Below are positions 20,623 through 30,680 of a stretch of DNA of 64,000 bases, piece after piece. The notes under the pieces were generated by a model. The model was not told where the DNA came from, searched no databases, and saw only the letters and a program-made list of their open reading frames with translations. The translations under genes and the position numbers were made by a program. The first letter of the stretch is position 1. The number at the start of each line of letters is the position of its first letter. This DNA is from an uncultured Cohaesibacter sp. (GTDB taxonomy: Bacteria; Pseudomonadota; Alphaproteobacteria; Rhizobiales; Cohaesibacteraceae): contig NZ_OY762905.1 in NCBI RefSeq assembly GCF_963666525.1, positions 1,515,331 through 1,579,330 of the forward strand, written 5' to 3'.

Positions 20623-21933
20623 TCAGTCGATCAGTGGCGACCAGGCCGGGTCGGACCCGAAGGCTGGCGTCGGAACCTGGAACTTGTTGCGGCCGGTGAG
20701 ATCGATGGAATAGAGCTTCGGACCGCCGTTTGCACCACCGCTATCGGAGAAGAACATCAGGACCCGACCGTTTGGAGCCCAGGTCGGACCCTCGTTGTGG
20801 AAGCCGCTGACCAGCGTGCGTTCACGCGACCCGTCGGTCTGCATCACGCCGATCTGGAATTCACCCTTGTATTGCTTGGTGAAGGCGATGAGGTCGCCGC
20901 GCGGAGACCAGACCGGAGTGGAATAGCTGCCATCCCCGAAGCTGATGCGCTGCACATTGGACCCGTCAGAGCCCATCACATAAATCTGCTGCTTGCCGCC
21001 ACGGTCACTCTCGAAGGTGATGTAGCGCCCGTCCGGAGAGAAACTCGGGCTGGTGTCAATGGACGCCGAGTTGGTCAGACGGGTAATCTTGCCGTTGCGC
21101 AGATCCATCCGGTAGATGTTGGCATCGCCCCCCTGCTGCAGGCTCAGAACGATGCTCTGGCCATCCGGCGAGAAGCGCGAGGAAAAGCTCATGCCGGGGA
21201 ACTGGCCCACGACGGAGCGACGGCCGGTCTCGATATTGAGCAGATAGGCACGCGGCTCGCCGTTCTCCAGCGCCATATAGGTGACTTCCTGCTTGGTGGG
21301 AGAAAAGCGTGGCGTCAGCACCAGGTCGCGGCCATCGGTCAGATAGCGCACGTTGGCACCATCCTGATCCATGATCGCCAGCTTCTTGACGCGAGCGTCT
21401 TTCGGGCCGCTTTCATCGACAAACACGATGCGCGTGTCGAAATAGCCCTTTTCGCCGGTCAGCCGTTCGTAAATGGCGTCGGAAATGATATGCGCAACCC
21501 GGCGCCAGTTCTGCGGCGAGGTGAAGAACTGCTGCCCAGTCATCTGTTTGCCGGCATAGACGTCCCACAGGCGGAACTCGGCTTTCAGACGACCATCGGC
21601 TTCCTGGCTTACGGTACCGGTCACCAGCGCCTGAGCATTGATCACCGTCCAGTTGGGAAAGGAAGGAACCGTCGAGGAGGACAGGTTCTTCTGCAGGAAA
21701 GTATTGCGATCAAGCGGAGAAAACAGCCCGGACCGCTGCAAATCGGCTTCAACGACCTTGGAAATCTCCACGCCCTGCCCAACACCGTCAAAGTCGGTTA
21801 TGGCGATCGGCATCGGCTGAATGTTGCCGCGAGTGATATCGATTTCGATCAAGGCATAGCTGGGGCGCACCATGGCCATGCTGGACAGAATGGCAACCGC
21901 CAGCAATGGCAGCAAGAAGGTTTTCACAGTCAT
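20623..21933 (-). CDS. tolB: Tol-Pal system periplasmic protein TolB
   Basis: This periplasmic beta-propeller protein links TolA with Pal. The first 27 or so residues are a signal peptide ([17 protein letters not shown], cleaved after PSYA). An N-terminal alpha/beta domain ([15 protein letters not shown]) is followed by the six-bladed propeller with repeated SPDG blades, for example [35 protein letters not shown] and [14 protein letters not shown]. The start is uncertain: the ATG at 21933 gives the best signal peptide, while an ATG at 21981 gives a longer N-terminus; neither has a good ribosome site. It follows tolA by 155 bases. Confidence 0.94.
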   Translation of the reverse strand: MTVKTFLLPLLAVAILSSMAMVRPSYALIEIDITRGNIQPMPIAITDFDGVGQGVEISKVVEADLQRSGLFSPLDRNTFLQKNLSSSTVPSFPNWTVINAQALVTGTVSQEADGRLKAEFRLWDVYAGKQMTGQQFFTSPQNWRRVAHIISDAIYERLTGEKGYFDTRIVFVDESGPKDARVKKLAIMDQDGANVRYLTDGRDLVLTPRFSPTKQEVTYMALENGEPRAYLLNIETGRRSVVGQFPGMSFSSRFSPDGQSIVLSLQQGGDANIYRMDLRNGKITRLTNSASIDTSPSFSPDGRYITFESDRGGKQQIYVMGSDGSNVQRISFGDGSYSTPVWSPRGDLIAFTKQYKGEFQIGVMQTDGSRERTLVSGFHNEGPTWAPNGRVLMFFSDSGGANGGPKLYSIDLTGRNKFQVPTPAFGSDPAWSPLID

Positions 21934-22088
21934 ATGGCATATGAGGCGCCGGATGGGCCCGGCATGTCGAAGCTGTTTCATCTCTATAATTGTCCTGTCC
22001 TGTCCAGACCGCTGACGGCCTGTCTGATGAATGAACATCCTGATAGTCTTTGGGTCGGAAAGGCTCGCGTCTCCCCGGCAAATGGGTC

Positions 22089-23096
22089 CTAGAACATGTC
22101 ACTTGGATCAAAATTGATCCGGACACGACGCCATGCATCATATTTGTCTGCAGGCAGCGTGTAAGGCGCACATCGACGCACGGCACGCATGGCGCTCTCG
22201 ACAGCGGCAACGCCGAACTGGCTCGCCGGATACTCGATCGGCTGCGGGCCCCAGTTCACATTGCCCTGCTGATCAAGGCCGAACTCTATCTTTACAGCCA
22301 ATTGTGACGCATCCGCGGCACCAACCGGAGGCGACCAGCACTGCGCGATCTGCGCCCTCAAGGCATCGAGCTCGCTCTGGGTCATGGCAGCCGCGTCCTT
22401 GCCATTTCTGGAACCGAAGGAGGCGTCCTGATCCTGTGCGCCGCTCTGTGTCGGCTGGGCACTGTCGGCCTGATTGGCCAGAGCCTTGAGAGAATCGACG
22501 TCAAACTTGCGCTTTTCTTCCGCTGGCTTCTGGGGCTTTGGCGGTGCCTTCGGCTTGATCTTGGGCAACGCCGCCACCGGCTTCGGAGCCGCTTCCTTGG
22601 GCTCTTCCGGCGTTGGCTCGGGTTGCGGCTTTTCCTCTGCCTTTGGCGTCGGTTCCGGCTGCGGCTCGACCTTCTTCTCAGGCTCCACTTTCGGGGCCGG
22701 TTCCGGCTTTGGCGCAGGTTCCGGTTTGGGTGACGGCTCGGGCTTCGGAGCCGGCTCCACCTTCGGTGCTGGCTCCGGCTTTGCCTTGGGCTGCTCTGGC
22801 TCGGCCTGTTTCTGCGGCTCAGCCTGTTTGGGCTTCGGAGCAACCTTTGGCGCTGGCTCGGGCTTTTTCTCTTCCGGCTGCGGCGCCTTGCGGGTTGCTT
22901 CCTGCACCTTCTTCTGGACCTTGGCCGTCGACTGGCCCTTGACCACATCGGTCACATCCGACACGGACACCAGCTCAATCGGCAGGATCTCGAGATCGCT
23001 CACGTCATGGGCACCCGGCGACGGCAGGCTGATCAGAGCCCACGCCAACACCGCAGCATGCCCAACACTCGACGCAACAAGTCCGACATTCTTCAA
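22089..23096 (-). CDS. tolA: Cell envelope integrity protein TolA
   Basis: This inner-membrane protein spans the periplasm and transmits proton-motive-force energy from TolQR to TolB/Pal. It has 335 residues: one N-terminal transmembrane helix ([21 protein letters not shown]), then a long Lys/Pro/Glu/Ala-rich region at about 60-195 made of degenerate [13 protein letters not shown] units, then a C-terminal domain of about 90 residues ([25 protein letters not shown]). The repeat region is Pro-rich rather than the helical Ala/Lys type of E. coli, as is common in alphaproteobacteria. It starts 2 bases after tolR stops. Confidence 0.93.
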   Translation of the reverse strand: MKNVGLVASSVGHAAVLAWALISLPSPGAHDVSDLEILPIELVSVSDVTDVVKGQSTAKVQKKVQEATRKAPQPEEKKPEPAPKVAPKPKQAEPQKQAEPEQPKAKPEPAPKVEPAPKPEPSPKPEPAPKPEPAPKVEPEKKVEPQPEPTPKAEEKPQPEPTPEEPKEAAPKPVAALPKIKPKAPPKPQKPAEEKRKFDVDSLKALANQADSAQPTQSGAQDQDASFGSRNGKDAAAMTQSELDALRAQIAQCWSPPVGAADASQLAVKIEFGLDQQGNVNWGPQPIEYPASQFGVAAVESAMRAVRRCAPYTLPADKYDAWRRVRINFDPSDMF

Positions 23097-23098
23097 GG

Positions 23099-23551
23099 TT
23101 AACGAAGCTCCTCGGTGCTAACCAGCCCGATCTTCTTGAAACCGGCGCGATTCATCGCTCCCATCACACGCATGATGGAACCATAATCAGCATCCTTGTC
23201 CCCGCGTACGAAAATGCGTTCCTCGTAGCCATTCTTGGCGACACCAAGCAGCGTTTCGACGAGTTTGTCGAACTCGACCGGCTGGTCCTGCAGATAGACG
23301 CTGCCGTCCTTGCGAATGGAAAGGGTCAGAGGCTGTGTCTGGCTCGACAGCGGATTGGCCGCACTCTCGGGCAGATCAAGCGGCACACCCACTGTCATCA
23401 TCGGAGCCGACACCATGAAAATGATGAGCAGCACCAACATGACGTCGACCATTGGCGTCACGTTGATTTCCGCCACCGGCCGGTGACGAATGGCCCTGCG
23501 CGCGCCACGTCTGCGCGAGCCGCCCGGTGTTCCCATTGAGCCCATACCCAT
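23099..23551 (-). CDS. tolR: Proton channel protein TolR
   Basis: This is the ExbD/TolR family partner of TolQ. It has 150 residues: a basic cytosolic N-terminus, a single helix with the proton-carrying Asp in INVTPMVDVMLVLLIIFMV, and a periplasmic dimerisation domain (IRKDGSVYLQDQPVEFDKL and onward). It lies between tolQ and tolA with gaps of 3 and 2 bases, so translation is probably coupled. Together TolQ and TolR harvest proton motive force for outer-membrane constriction. Confidence 0.95.
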   Translation of the reverse strand: MGMGSMGTPGGSRRRGARRAIRHRPVAEINVTPMVDVMLVLLIIFMVSAPMMTVGVPLDLPESAANPLSSQTQPLTLSIRKDGSVYLQDQPVEFDKLVETLLGVAKNGYEERIFVRGDKDADYGSIMRVMGAMNRAGFKKIGLVSTEELR

Positions 23552-23554
23552 AGA

Positions 23555-24265
23555 CTAGCCCCTTTCGTCCATCAGACGCGACAGGATCGCGGAGAACTCA
23601 TCGGCAAAGCCTTCAAGACGCATTGCATGCTGGGAGGCAATGGAGGCCAGCTTGTTATAGGCAATAACGGCAGGAATGGCCGCAACAAGGCCAATTGCAG
23701 TGGCAAACAGGGCCTCGGCGATACCGGGCGCCACAACGGCAAGAGACGTGTTCTTGGAGGCTGCGATGCCCTGGAACGAGCTCATGATGCCCCAGACCGT
23801 ACCGAACAGGCCGACGAAGGGAGCGGCAGAACCGACGGTCGCCAGAAACAGCAGACGCTTTTCCAGACGGTCCACTTCCCGCGACAGGGTCACGTCAAGC
23901 ACCTTCTCAAGACGGCCCGGCAGACCGGCAACCGAGCGGGCATGGCCCTCAAAGCTGCGCTTCCACTCGCGCATCGCCGCAACGAACAGGGCAGCCATGG
24001 CATGATTGGGGCGTCCCGACAGCGTCTGATACAGATCTTCAAGAGACTGACCAGACCAGAACACCTTCTCGAACCGGTCCATCTGGCGCTTGGTCCGCGT
24101 GTAGAGCAGGCTCTTGTCGATGATGATCGCCCACGACCAGACCGACGCAGACAAGAGGCCAATCATCACGATCTTGACCACGATGTGAGCCTGCATGAAC
24201 AGGGTCCACAACGAAACATCGGCGGTGGCACTGGCCAGGGCTGTTTGCACAACCTCATTGGGCAT
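23555..24265 (-). CDS. tolQ: Proton channel protein TolQ
   Basis: This is a MotA/TolQ/ExbB channel protein of 236 residues. Its three transmembrane helices lie at about 28-48 ([19 protein letters not shown]), 138-160 ([20 protein letters not shown]) and 175-198 ([21 protein letters not shown]), with the large cytosolic loop between the first two, as expected. The GTVWGIM and [12 protein letters not shown] motifs are conserved across the family. It is the first gene of tolQRAB; the promoter is likely in the 320 bases after ybgC. Confidence 0.95.
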   Translation of the reverse strand: MPNEVVQTALASATADVSLWTLFMQAHIVVKIVMIGLLSASVWSWAIIIDKSLLYTRTKRQMDRFEKVFWSGQSLEDLYQTLSGRPNHAMAALFVAAMREWKRSFEGHARSVAGLPGRLEKVLDVTLSREVDRLEKRLLFLATVGSAAPFVGLFGTVWGIMSSFQGIAASKNTSLAVVAPGIAEALFATAIGLVAAIPAVIAYNKLASIASQHAMRLEGFADEFSAILSRLMDERG

Positions 24266-24585
24266 GAAACTTAGTCCTTTCTAGCGCACGGCCCGGACTG
24301 CAGCGGGAGGACTGCGAGCGGACCAATGCATAAAACTGGGGCCTTGAGCATGTTCGGCAGGAAAATCTGCTGCCGTCCTTGCCGTGGACCATTTCAAACA
24401 GACACAACCAGCCGGCCCCCGGATTGACTCATTGCGACAGCATTTGTCAGCAGATTTTGTCAAAACTAGGGTCGGCGAAGACGTGCAAACACAAAGAACG
24501 CACTCTTTGACAAGGCACGATTATGGTTAATGAAAGTTTAAGTAAAGTGAACAGAGCCGAAAGGAAAAGCCCTGTTGCAACGATT
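24266..24585. other. Intergenic region between ybgC and tolQ
   Basis: About 320 bases show no gene. In many proteobacteria ybgC and tolQ are adjacent; here the gap suggests tolQRAB has its own promoter. A minus-strand open frame at 24281-24463 is Cys/Ala-rich with no domain and is left out. Confidence 0.45.
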
Positions 24586-25053
24586 TCACACGCAAGGCGT
24601 CAAAATATTGCGCATTTTGTCGGGCAGTCGGCGCGGCTTGCCATCACGGGTGATGGCAACGACCGTCACGCGCGCGGTGAACAGGACATCCTCCCCGCGC
24701 AGGATCTGCTGATCGAGGATCATCCGTGCGCCCTTGATGGTGTTGACGCGGGTCTCCACCTTGAGAATATCGTCAATGTGAGCGGAGCGGAGAAAGTTGA
24801 TATCCATATGGCGCACGGCCAGTGCCAGACGCTCGCCCTCTTCGCCACTGTCAAGCACACTGTGCTCGATGCCAAGCAGCCGGATATAGTCCGACCGGCC
24901 CCGCTCAATGAAGCGCAGGTAGGAGGCGTGATAAACGATACCGGAAAAGTCAGTGTCTTCGTAATAGACCCGGATCATCTGCTGGTGTCCGTAGTCTGTA
25001 AGGCGACCAGCCAGATCCGGCCAGTCGCTTTCATTGCGATGCTCAGGCATCAT
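24586..25053 (-). CDS. ybgC: Tol-Pal-associated acyl-CoA thioesterase YbgC
   Basis: This is a hotdog-fold thioesterase of about 155 residues, acting on short- or long-chain acyl-CoA/ACP, with a role near phospholipid synthesis. The signature [29 protein letters not shown] contains the catalytic Asp of the 4-hydroxybenzoyl-CoA thioesterase group. The start ATGATG at 25053 is inside the ruvB stop region (ATGATGCCTGA) and has GAAGGA upstream, so it is translationally coupled to ruvB. A further in-frame start at 25152 inside ruvB is unlikely. Confidence 0.93.
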   Translation of the reverse strand: MMPEHRNESDWPDLAGRLTDYGHQQMIRVYYEDTDFSGIVYHASYLRFIERGRSDYIRLLGIEHSVLDSGEEGERLALAVRHMDINFLRSAHIDDILKVETRVNTIKGARMILDQQILRGEDVLFTARVTVVAITRDGKPRRLPDKMRNILTPCV

Positions 25054-26095
25054 CAATTCCTTCAGCAAACAGGCCCATTTGTGGAGGAGTGTCTTTCCGA
25101 GGCACAGCCAACCCAAGATGGGCAAAAGCCTTGGACGCCAGCAGGCGCCCACGCGGAGTGCGCTGGATGAAACCCTGCTGGATCAGGTAAGGCTCTATAA
25201 TTTCTTCAATTGCGTCCCGGGGTTCCGAGAGCGCAGCGGCTATGGTCTCTACTCCAACCGGCCCGCCACCAAAGGAGGTTGCGATCAAGGTCAGGTAACG
25301 TCTGTCTAGGGCGTCGAGCCCCTCGTTGTCAACTTCGAGCATCTGCAGTGCCCGGTCGGCCAATTCGCGGCTGATTTCGCCCCCGGCCTGAACGATGGCC
25401 ACATCGCGCACCCGGCGCAGAAGTCTGCCAGCAATGCGGGGAGTGCCGCGCGAGCGGCGGGCAATCTCGACGGCCCCGTCACGGGTGATCGAAACCCCCA
25501 TCAGGCGGGCCCCACGTGTGACAATATACTCCAGTTCGTCCACAGTATAAAAATTGAGCCGCACCGGAATCCCGAAACGGTCACGCAACGGCGTGGTCAG
25601 CAGCCCAAGCCGTGTCGTCGCCGCGACAAGGGTGAATTTCGCCAGATCGATCTTCACCGAGCGTGCAGCCGGCCCTTCGCCGATGATCAGGTCGAGCTGG
25701 AAATCCTCCATCGCCGGATAGAGAATTTCCTCGACCGCCGGATTGAGACGGTGGATCTCGTCGATGAACAGGACGTCATTCTCTTCCAGATTGGTCAGCA
25801 GCGCCGCCAGATCGCCAGCCTTGGCGATCACCGGCCCTGAGGTGGACTTGAAATTCACCCCCAGTTCGCGGGAAACGATCTGCGCCAGTGTGGTCTTGCC
25901 AAGCCCCGGAGGGCCGACAAACAACACATGGTCCAGCGCTTCCTTGCGGGTCCGCGCCGCCTCGATGAAAATCGCCAGGTTGGCGCGCGCCTGCGCCTGC
26001 CCGACGAAATCGTCCAGCATCTGTGGCCTCAGCGCCCGATCTGTGTCCTCTTCGCGAATGGCCGCGGAAACGAGCCGGTCTTCATCCCCAATCAT
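25043..26095 (-). CDS. ruvB: Holliday junction branch migration helicase RuvB
   Basis: This is an AAA+ motor that drives branch migration with RuvA. It has 350 residues: Walker [10 protein letters not shown] (about 61-69), Walker [11 protein letters not shown], sensor [18 protein letters not shown], and a C-terminal winged-helix DNA-binding domain ([17 protein letters not shown]). Its ATG overlaps the ruvA stop as ATGA, and its stop overlaps the ybgC start. RuvA, RuvB and RuvC are contiguous here. Confidence 0.97.
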   Translation of the reverse strand: MIGDEDRLVSAAIREEDTDRALRPQMLDDFVGQAQARANLAIFIEAARTRKEALDHVLFVGPPGLGKTTLAQIVSRELGVNFKSTSGPVIAKAGDLAALLTNLEENDVLFIDEIHRLNPAVEEILYPAMEDFQLDLIIGEGPAARSVKIDLAKFTLVAATTRLGLLTTPLRDRFGIPVRLNFYTVDELEYIVTRGARLMGVSITRDGAVEIARRSRGTPRIAGRLLRRVRDVAIVQAGGEISRELADRALQMLEVDNEGLDALDRRYLTLIATSFGGGPVGVETIAAALSEPRDAIEEIIEPYLIQQGFIQRTPRGRLLASKAFAHLGLAVPRKDTPPQMGLFAEGIDDA

Positions 26096-26709
26096 TGACT
26101 AAGCTCCTTGAGCGCATGACGAATGAGTGCCGCCGTCCCGAGCCCGTCACCTTCGCGTTTGATCACAGTGGCCACCGCAGCGCTGGCCTGCACCTGGGCA
26201 TAGCCGAGGTTGGTAAGGGCGGATACCGCCTCGGCCATGGCCTTGGGCGCACCGACCGCGTCGATCTCGGCCTGCAGGTTGGCCACCGCCTTGTCGGTTG
26301 CGGCAAGGCTCGGGGTCTTGTCCTTCAGCTCCGAGACAATGCGCTGGGCAACCTTGGGGCCGACGCCGGGCGTACGGGCAACCATCGCCTTGTCCTGCAG
26401 GGCAATGGCAGAAGTCAGTTCGGAAATCTTGAGGGTGGAAAGGATTGCCAGAGCCACCTTCTGGCCAACGCCCTGAACGGTCGTCAGCAGCCGGAACCAG
26501 TCGCGCTCAAGCGAGGAGGCAAAGCCGAACAGCTTGATCTGGTCTTCCCGCACATGGGTTTCGATGAGAACCGTCGCCGCCTCACCCACCGGAGGCAGGG
26601 ATTGCAGGGTCTGGTTCGAACAATAGACCTCGTAACCGACACCACCAACATCCACGATGACATAGCCATCGGCATATTCATCAATCAACCCCTTGAGCTT
26701 CCCGATCAT
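26092..26709 (-). CDS. ruvA: Holliday junction DNA helicase subunit RuvA
   Basis: RuvA tetramers bind four-way junctions and load RuvB. It has 205 residues: an N-terminal OB fold ([28 protein letters not shown]), a helix-hairpin-helix domain ([16 protein letters not shown], then [19 protein letters not shown]), and a C-terminal domain that contacts RuvB ([19 protein letters not shown]). It lies 22 bases after ruvC and overlaps ruvB by 4 bases. Confidence 0.96.
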   Translation of the reverse strand: MIGKLKGLIDEYADGYVIVDVGGVGYEVYCSNQTLQSLPPVGEAATVLIETHVREDQIKLFGFASSLERDWFRLLTTVQGVGQKVALAILSTLKISELTSAIALQDKAMVARTPGVGPKVAQRIVSELKDKTPSLAATDKAVANLQAEIDAVGAPKAMAEAVSALTNLGYAQVQASAAVATVIKREGDGLGTAALIRHALKELSQ

Positions 26710-26731
26710 CGGCCTGCGTCCTTATCTTCAA

Positions 26732-27235
26732 CTAAGCAATCTTGTAGGCCTTGTGGCCACGCTGATGGGCATGGCAAATGGCAATGGCAAGCGCATCGGC
26801 AGCGTCTTCGCTATCGAAGGTCGCCTTGGGCAGCAGCATCTTGACCATCACCTGAACCTGTTTCTTGTCCGCGTGTCCCACGCCAACCACCGTCTTCTTG
26901 ACCGCGTTCGGCGCATACTCAGAAACCGGCAGCCCAAGCTGCGCCGGCGCCAGCAGCGAAACCGCGCGGGCATGGCCCAGCTTCAGGGTCGCCGTCGCGT
27001 CCTTGTTGACGAAGGTCTGTTCCACCGCCACTTCCTGTGGCTCATAGCGTTGCAACACACCCATGACGCCATTGTGCAGCTCCAGCAGACGGGACGCCAG
27101 ATCCTTTGTGCCATCGGACGTGATCAGGCCCGACCCGACGAAAATCAGCCGGTTGCTGATCACATCGATCGCGCCCCAGCCGGTCTTGCGCAGGCCCGGG
27201 TCAAACCCGACGATTCTTGTAGGATGCTCTATCAT
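26732..27235 (-). CDS. ruvC: Crossover junction endodeoxyribonuclease RuvC
   Basis: This is the Holliday junction resolvase. It has 167 residues with an RNase H-like fold; catalytic acids are visible as Asp11 in [15 protein letters not shown], Glu in [14 protein letters not shown], and the pair in [16 protein letters not shown] chose the ATG at 27235, with AAGGAAG upstream, over one at 27277. It is the first gene of ruvCAB-ybgC and is divergent from the LysE-type exporter. Confidence 0.95.
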   Translation of the reverse strand: MIEHPTRIVGFDPGLRKTGWGAIDVISNRLIFVGSGLITSDGTKDLASRLLELHNGVMGVLQRYEPQEVAVEQTFVNKDATATLKLGHARAVSLLAPAQLGLPVSEYAPNAVKKTVVGVGHADKKQVQVMVKMLLPKATFDSEDAADALAIAICHAHQRGHKAYKIA

Positions 27236-27375
27236 GCTTTCTTCCTTACCGAAGAAATATGAACAATACCAGAACAAACTAAGGGTTCAAACAGGATTTG
27301 ACAAATTCGGCAACCATGAGATGATGCCCTTCCCCCAGCGTCCGATCTGCTGGCATCTCTTCAGGATCCACCCCG

Positions 27376-28008
27376 ATGACCGACATCAATCTGCCTCTCA
27401 TCATGGGCGCTGCCCTCGTTGCCATGGCCAGCCCCGGACCGGCGACCCTCGCCATCGCCAGCACATCGATGACCAATGGCCGTCGATATGGCCTTGCCCT
27501 GGCCTCTGGCGTAACCTCCGGCTCGCTGTTCTGGTCACTCGCCGCAGCGCTTGGCATGGGTGGCGTGATGGCCACCAACGCCTGGCTGTTCGAGATCCTG
27601 CGCTATTGCGGTGCGGCCTATCTCCTGTATCTGGCAATCAAGTCGGCCCGTTCTGCTCTCGGAAGCGGCAAGGAAGCACCAGCGATCGACACCCCGCGGC
27701 GCCTCACCCTGCGCAAGACCTATTTCAAGGGGCTGGCCATCCACCTGTCCAACCCCAAGGCCATCCTGTTCATCGGCTCGATCTATGCACTCGGCCTGCC
27801 CCGTGACGCATCTGTTGCCGACCTCGCCACGGTCGTACTGGCGCTCGGTCTGCAGAGCGCTGCGATCTGCCATCTTTACGCGATGCTGTTCGCCAGCACG
27901 CCGATCGTTGCCGGCTATCGCAAGATGCGCCGGGCGCTCGATGGTCTGTTCGCCATGCTGTTCGGTCTTGCCAGCATCAAGATCCTGACCGCCTCGATCA
28001 ACCAGTGA
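27376..28008 (+). CDS. LysE/RhtB-family amino-acid exporter
   Basis: This is a 210-residue inner-membrane exporter with about six helices. The N-terminal ASPGPATLAIASTSMTNGRR matches the conserved GPN/GPG segment of the LysE superfamily (RhtB-like), and HLSNPKAILFIGSIYALGL matches the second conserved region. Members export amino acids such as homoserine, threonine, lysine or cysteine; the substrate is not readable. The start at 27376 is preceded by a weak GGAT. It stands alone, divergent from ruvC and convergent with yebC. Confidence 0.9.
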   Translation: MTDINLPLIMGAALVAMASPGPATLAIASTSMTNGRRYGLALASGVTSGSLFWSLAAALGMGGVMATNAWLFEILRYCGAAYLLYLAIKSARSALGSGKEAPAIDTPRRLTLRKTYFKGLAIHLSNPKAILFIGSIYALGLPRDASVADLATVVLALGLQSAAICHLYAMLFASTPIVAGYRKMRRALDGLFAMLFGLASIKILTASINQ

Positions 28009-28021
28009 ATAAGCCAACAAA

Positions 28022-28050
28022 AAACCCCGCATGGCAACCATGCGGGGTTT
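28022..28050. terminator. Bidirectional intrinsic terminator
   Basis: AAACCCCGCATGG and CCATGCGGGGTTT form a near-perfect inverted repeat with a 3-base loop, between the convergent exporter gene and yebC. Confidence 0.88.
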
Positions 28051-28075
28051 CGTTTGACTTCAGGCCCTCAAAAGG

Positions 28076-28825
28076 TCACCCCTCGAGGGAAGCGGCCACT
28101 TCATCGCTCATGGTGAAGTTGGAATAGACGTTCTGCACGTCGTCATCATCTTCCAGAGCGTTGATGAGCTTCATGATCTTTTCAGCCTTTTCGACGTCGA
28201 CATCGATCTCGTTCTGCGGCTTCCAGATGGCTTTCTGGGATTCCGGCTCCTTGCCAAGAGCGTCTTCCAGCGCCTTGCCAACTTCGATCATGTCTTCGAA
28301 CGTGGTGTAGATGGTGTGCGATTCTTCGTCGCTGACCACGTCATCGGCACCAGCCTCGATTGCAGCTTCCAGAATATCGTCGGCTTCGCCTGCGTCCGCC
28401 GGATAGACCAGTTCGCCCACACGGTCGAACATGAACGCGACAGAGCCGGTTTCACCCAGTGAACCACCGTTCTTGGTGAAGGCTGCGCGCACGTTGGACG
28501 CGGTGCGGTTGCGGTTGTCGGTCAGGGCCTCGACCACAACAGCGGTGCCACCCGGGCCGTAACCTTCATACCGGACTTCATCGAAGTTGCCTTCATCACC
28601 GGCTTCAGCCTTCTTGATGGCGCGGTCGATATTGTCCTTCGGCATGGACTGGCCACGGGCGTTCTGAATGGCCAGACGCAGACGAGCGTTGGAATCCGCA
28701 TCAGAACCGCCCATTTTTGCGGCAACTGTGATTTCCTTGGAAAGTTTGGAGAACAGCTTTGATCGCTTCGCATCCTGTGCGCCTTTGCGATACATGATGT
28801 TCTTGAATTTTGAATGGCCTGCCAT
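28076..28825 (-). CDS. YebC/PmpR-family DNA-binding or ribosome-associated regulator
   Basis: This is a 249-residue protein of the TACO1/YebC family, opening with the invariant [21 protein letters not shown]. Family members have been described as transcriptional regulators (PmpR) and more recently as translation factors that relieve ribosome stalling. All three domains are present: [23 protein letters not shown] in the middle and acidic [15 protein letters not shown] at the end. In many bacteria it precedes ruvC; here it lies next to, but is convergent with, that block. Confidence 0.93.
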   Translation of the reverse strand: MAGHSKFKNIMYRKGAQDAKRSKLFSKLSKEITVAAKMGGSDADSNARLRLAIQNARGQSMPKDNIDRAIKKAEAGDEGNFDEVRYEGYGPGGTAVVVEALTDNRNRTASNVRAAFTKNGGSLGETGSVAFMFDRVGELVYPADAGEADDILEAAIEAGADDVVSDEESHTIYTTFEDMIEVGKALEDALGKEPESQKAIWKPQNEIDVDVEKAEKIMKLINALEDDDDVQNVYSNFTMSDEVAASLEG

Positions 28826-28950
28826 ATCCTACAATCCGTCTGTATTTTGGTCGTCGCGCGTCCCACGCAATATTTGCAGCCGGTCATGCCACAAACAGGC
28901 GACAAAGATCAAGTGACCTGTTAAGCGGACGTCGATTAGTTGCATCAATT

Positions 28951-29778
28951 TCAGCGATTTTCCCAGAAAGTCGGGATATGCTGGGACAATTGGCCACCGA
29001 TCCGGACCGGTTCGGCAACAACGGCTAGCCCCGTGCGATCATCGGTATCAACCGCAAAACCGCAAAGCGTGGCCTCGCCAAGCGCCGGTGTAAAGCGTGA
29101 GGAGGACACTTTGCGCAGGAATCGCTGCACCGGCTCTTCCTTGTCCATGCCCAGCACGGAGTCATAATCGCCGCACATCCCGGCATCGGTCATATAGGCC
29201 GTTCCGGCGGGCAGAATGCGGTGATCCGAGGTCGGCGTATGGGTATGGGTGCCCACCACCATGCTGACCCGTCCATCCAGAAAATAGCCCATGGCCTGCT
29301 TCTCCGAGGTCGCTTCAGCGTGAAAGTCGAGAATGATCGCATCGGCAAAATCGCCCATAGGACAGGCGTCGAGCTCCTTCTCCACCGCATGGAACGGGCA
29401 ATCAAGCGCATCCATATAGACGCGCCCCATGGCATTCATCACCAGAACGGATGCACCGTTGCGGGCATGATAGAGATTGGCTCCCTTGCCGGGGACGCCG
29501 GATGGAAAGTTGACGGGGCGCAGAAAAGCCGGCTGACGCTCACAATAGACCATGGCATCCCGCTGATCCCAAACATGGTTGCCTGTGGTGATGACATCCG
29601 CCCCTGCGTCAATGAGATCCTGCACGATGGTCTCGGTGATGCCGAAGCCGCCAGCGGCATTCTCGCCATTGATCACGACAAAATCGAGACGGTATTTCTC
29701 GATCAGACCCGGCAATTTCTCTTCGACGATGGCCCGCCCGGACCGTCCCACAATATCCCCAACAAACAGCAGTCGCAT
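28951..29778 (-). CDS. YmdB-family metallophosphoesterase
   Basis: This is a 275-residue di-metal phosphoesterase of the TIGR00282/YmdB group. The metal-binding sites are visible as GDIVGRSGR, NGENAAGGFG, TGNHVWD, DFHAEATSEK and GTHTHTPTSD. In Bacillus subtilis YmdB is a 2',3'-cyclic-nucleotide phosphodiesterase affecting biofilm and sporulation; the role here is not known. The length and order of motifs are complete. It lies 36 bases downstream of fau on the same strand, so the two may be cotranscribed. Confidence 0.9.
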   Translation of the reverse strand: MRLLFVGDIVGRSGRAIVEEKLPGLIEKYRLDFVVINGENAAGGFGITETIVQDLIDAGADVITTGNHVWDQRDAMVYCERQPAFLRPVNFPSGVPGKGANLYHARNGASVLVMNAMGRVYMDALDCPFHAVEKELDACPMGDFADAIILDFHAEATSEKQAMGYFLDGRVSMVVGTHTHTPTSDHRILPAGTAYMTDAGMCGDYDSVLGMDKEEPVQRFLRKVSSSRFTPALGEATLCGFAVDTDDRTGLAVVAEPVRIGGQLSQHIPTFWENR

Positions 29779-29814
29779 GAATTCCCGCTCAATCTAACCG
29801 GCACAACCGCTTGG

Positions 29815-30408
29815 TCAGGCCGGAACAATTATTTCTTTTTCCGTGAAAATGGCGTCTAGCGGAAGGTCATACTCTCCAACCGGTATCTTGTCCAGTTGTT
29901 GCAGGGCAAAAGCCAGACCGACAAGATAGGGGCGGGAATTCTGGATGATGCGCTCGGAAATGTAGCGATCATAATGGCCGGCGCCATAGCCGAGCCGGTT
30001 ACATTGGGAATCGAAAGCCAGTAGCGGCATCAACAGGCAATCCGGAAGGACCTCTTCGGCATCCGCTTTCGGCCCCACAGTGCCAAATCCGGCATCCACC
30101 AACCCGGCATCCCTGTTCCATAGACGAAAGATCATGCCCGTTGCACCAACAGTCACCGGAAGGGCAAGGCGATAGCCACGCGCACGCAGGGGCTCGGAGA
30201 GCGCCGTGATGTCGACTTCGGATTTGACCGGACAGAACATGCCAATACAGGCCCTGTCAGGCAGGGCTTTCCAGTCCATGAACTGCAGAAGATTGTCGCA
30301 AATGGCGGCGCTGGCCGCCGCATGCTCCTGAGGCGGCAGGGCATTTCGAAGGGCGCGCATGTTGCGCCTTGTTTCCTGCTTGAGCGTTCGTGTTGCGACG
30401 TCGTCCAT
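29815..30408 (-). CDS. fau: 5-formyltetrahydrofolate cyclo-ligase
   Basis: This enzyme converts 5-formyl-THF to 5,10-methenyl-THF with ATP, recycling a stable folate by-product. It has about 197 residues. The family motif is visible as LLMPLLAFDSQCNRLGYGAGHYDRYI, and the N-terminal KQETRRNMRALRNALPP is typical. I chose the ATG at 30408; a longer in-frame start at 30468 would run through the terminator hairpin upstream. The zapA / 6S RNA / fau order is a recognised proteobacterial arrangement. Confidence 0.92.
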   Translation of the reverse strand: MDDVATRTLKQETRRNMRALRNALPPQEHAAASAAICDNLLQFMDWKALPDRACIGMFCPVKSEVDITALSEPLRARGYRLALPVTVGATGMIFRLWNRDAGLVDAGFGTVGPKADAEEVLPDCLLMPLLAFDSQCNRLGYGAGHYDRYISERIIQNSRPYLVGLAFALQQLDKIPVGEYDLPLDAIFTEKEIIVPA

Positions 30409-30429
30409 TGATCGATACCAGCCAATTGT

Positions 30430-30464
30430 AAAAGAGCGGCAGACCCGGAAAAGGATCGCCGCTC
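30430..30464 (-). terminator. Intrinsic terminator upstream of fau
   Basis: On the minus strand GAGCGGC and GCCGCTC pair around an 18-base loop and are followed by TTTT. It sits 22 bases before the fau start codon, so it ends a transcript arising between zapA and fau rather than a protein-coding one. Confidence 0.7.
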
Positions 30465-30600
30465 CCAAACAGAAAGCCGCAACGACCGTCGATGCTTTTC
30501 AGATCCTGGGACACCTGTAATACAGGGGGGTGCCAGTTGAAACGGACCACGGTCCAGATCAGCGCCAGCTCCCATTCGGATCTTTAAGGCCCCGAGGAAA
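30430..30600 (-). ncRNA. ssrS: Candidate 6S RNA
   Basis: The 270-base gap between zapA and fau carries no gene, ends in an intrinsic terminator, and lies where 6S RNA is commonly found in proteobacteria, including alphaproteobacteria. 6S RNA binds the housekeeping RNA polymerase in stationary phase. On the minus strand the stretch begins TCCTCGGGGCCTTAAAG and contains perfect small hairpins (GGACC-GT-GGTCC; CCTGTA-T-TACAGG) and a longer-range pairing AGATCC/GGATCT that could close a central bulge. The 5' end is not defined. I infer 6S from synteny and general form; covariance-model confirmation is lacking. Confidence 0.45.
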
Positions 30601-30680
30601 AGTTGCATCTAACGCGAAGTGCAGCAAGCTTTCCATATATAAAGTATCCGCAATGAGATTTCCAGCCCGATTCTCGGAGA

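Noticed and set aside
20425-22092. Long plus-strand open frame of 555 codons opposite tolB
   Set aside because: It is the antisense shadow of tolB in a GC-rich gene. tolB has the signal peptide and SPDG propeller repeats, and the shadow has no domain.
22613-22942. Direct repeats in tolA as a possible CRISPR-like or tandem-repeat array
   Set aside because: They are degenerate codon-level repeats encoding the PAPKPEP linker of TolA, with no spacers of even length.
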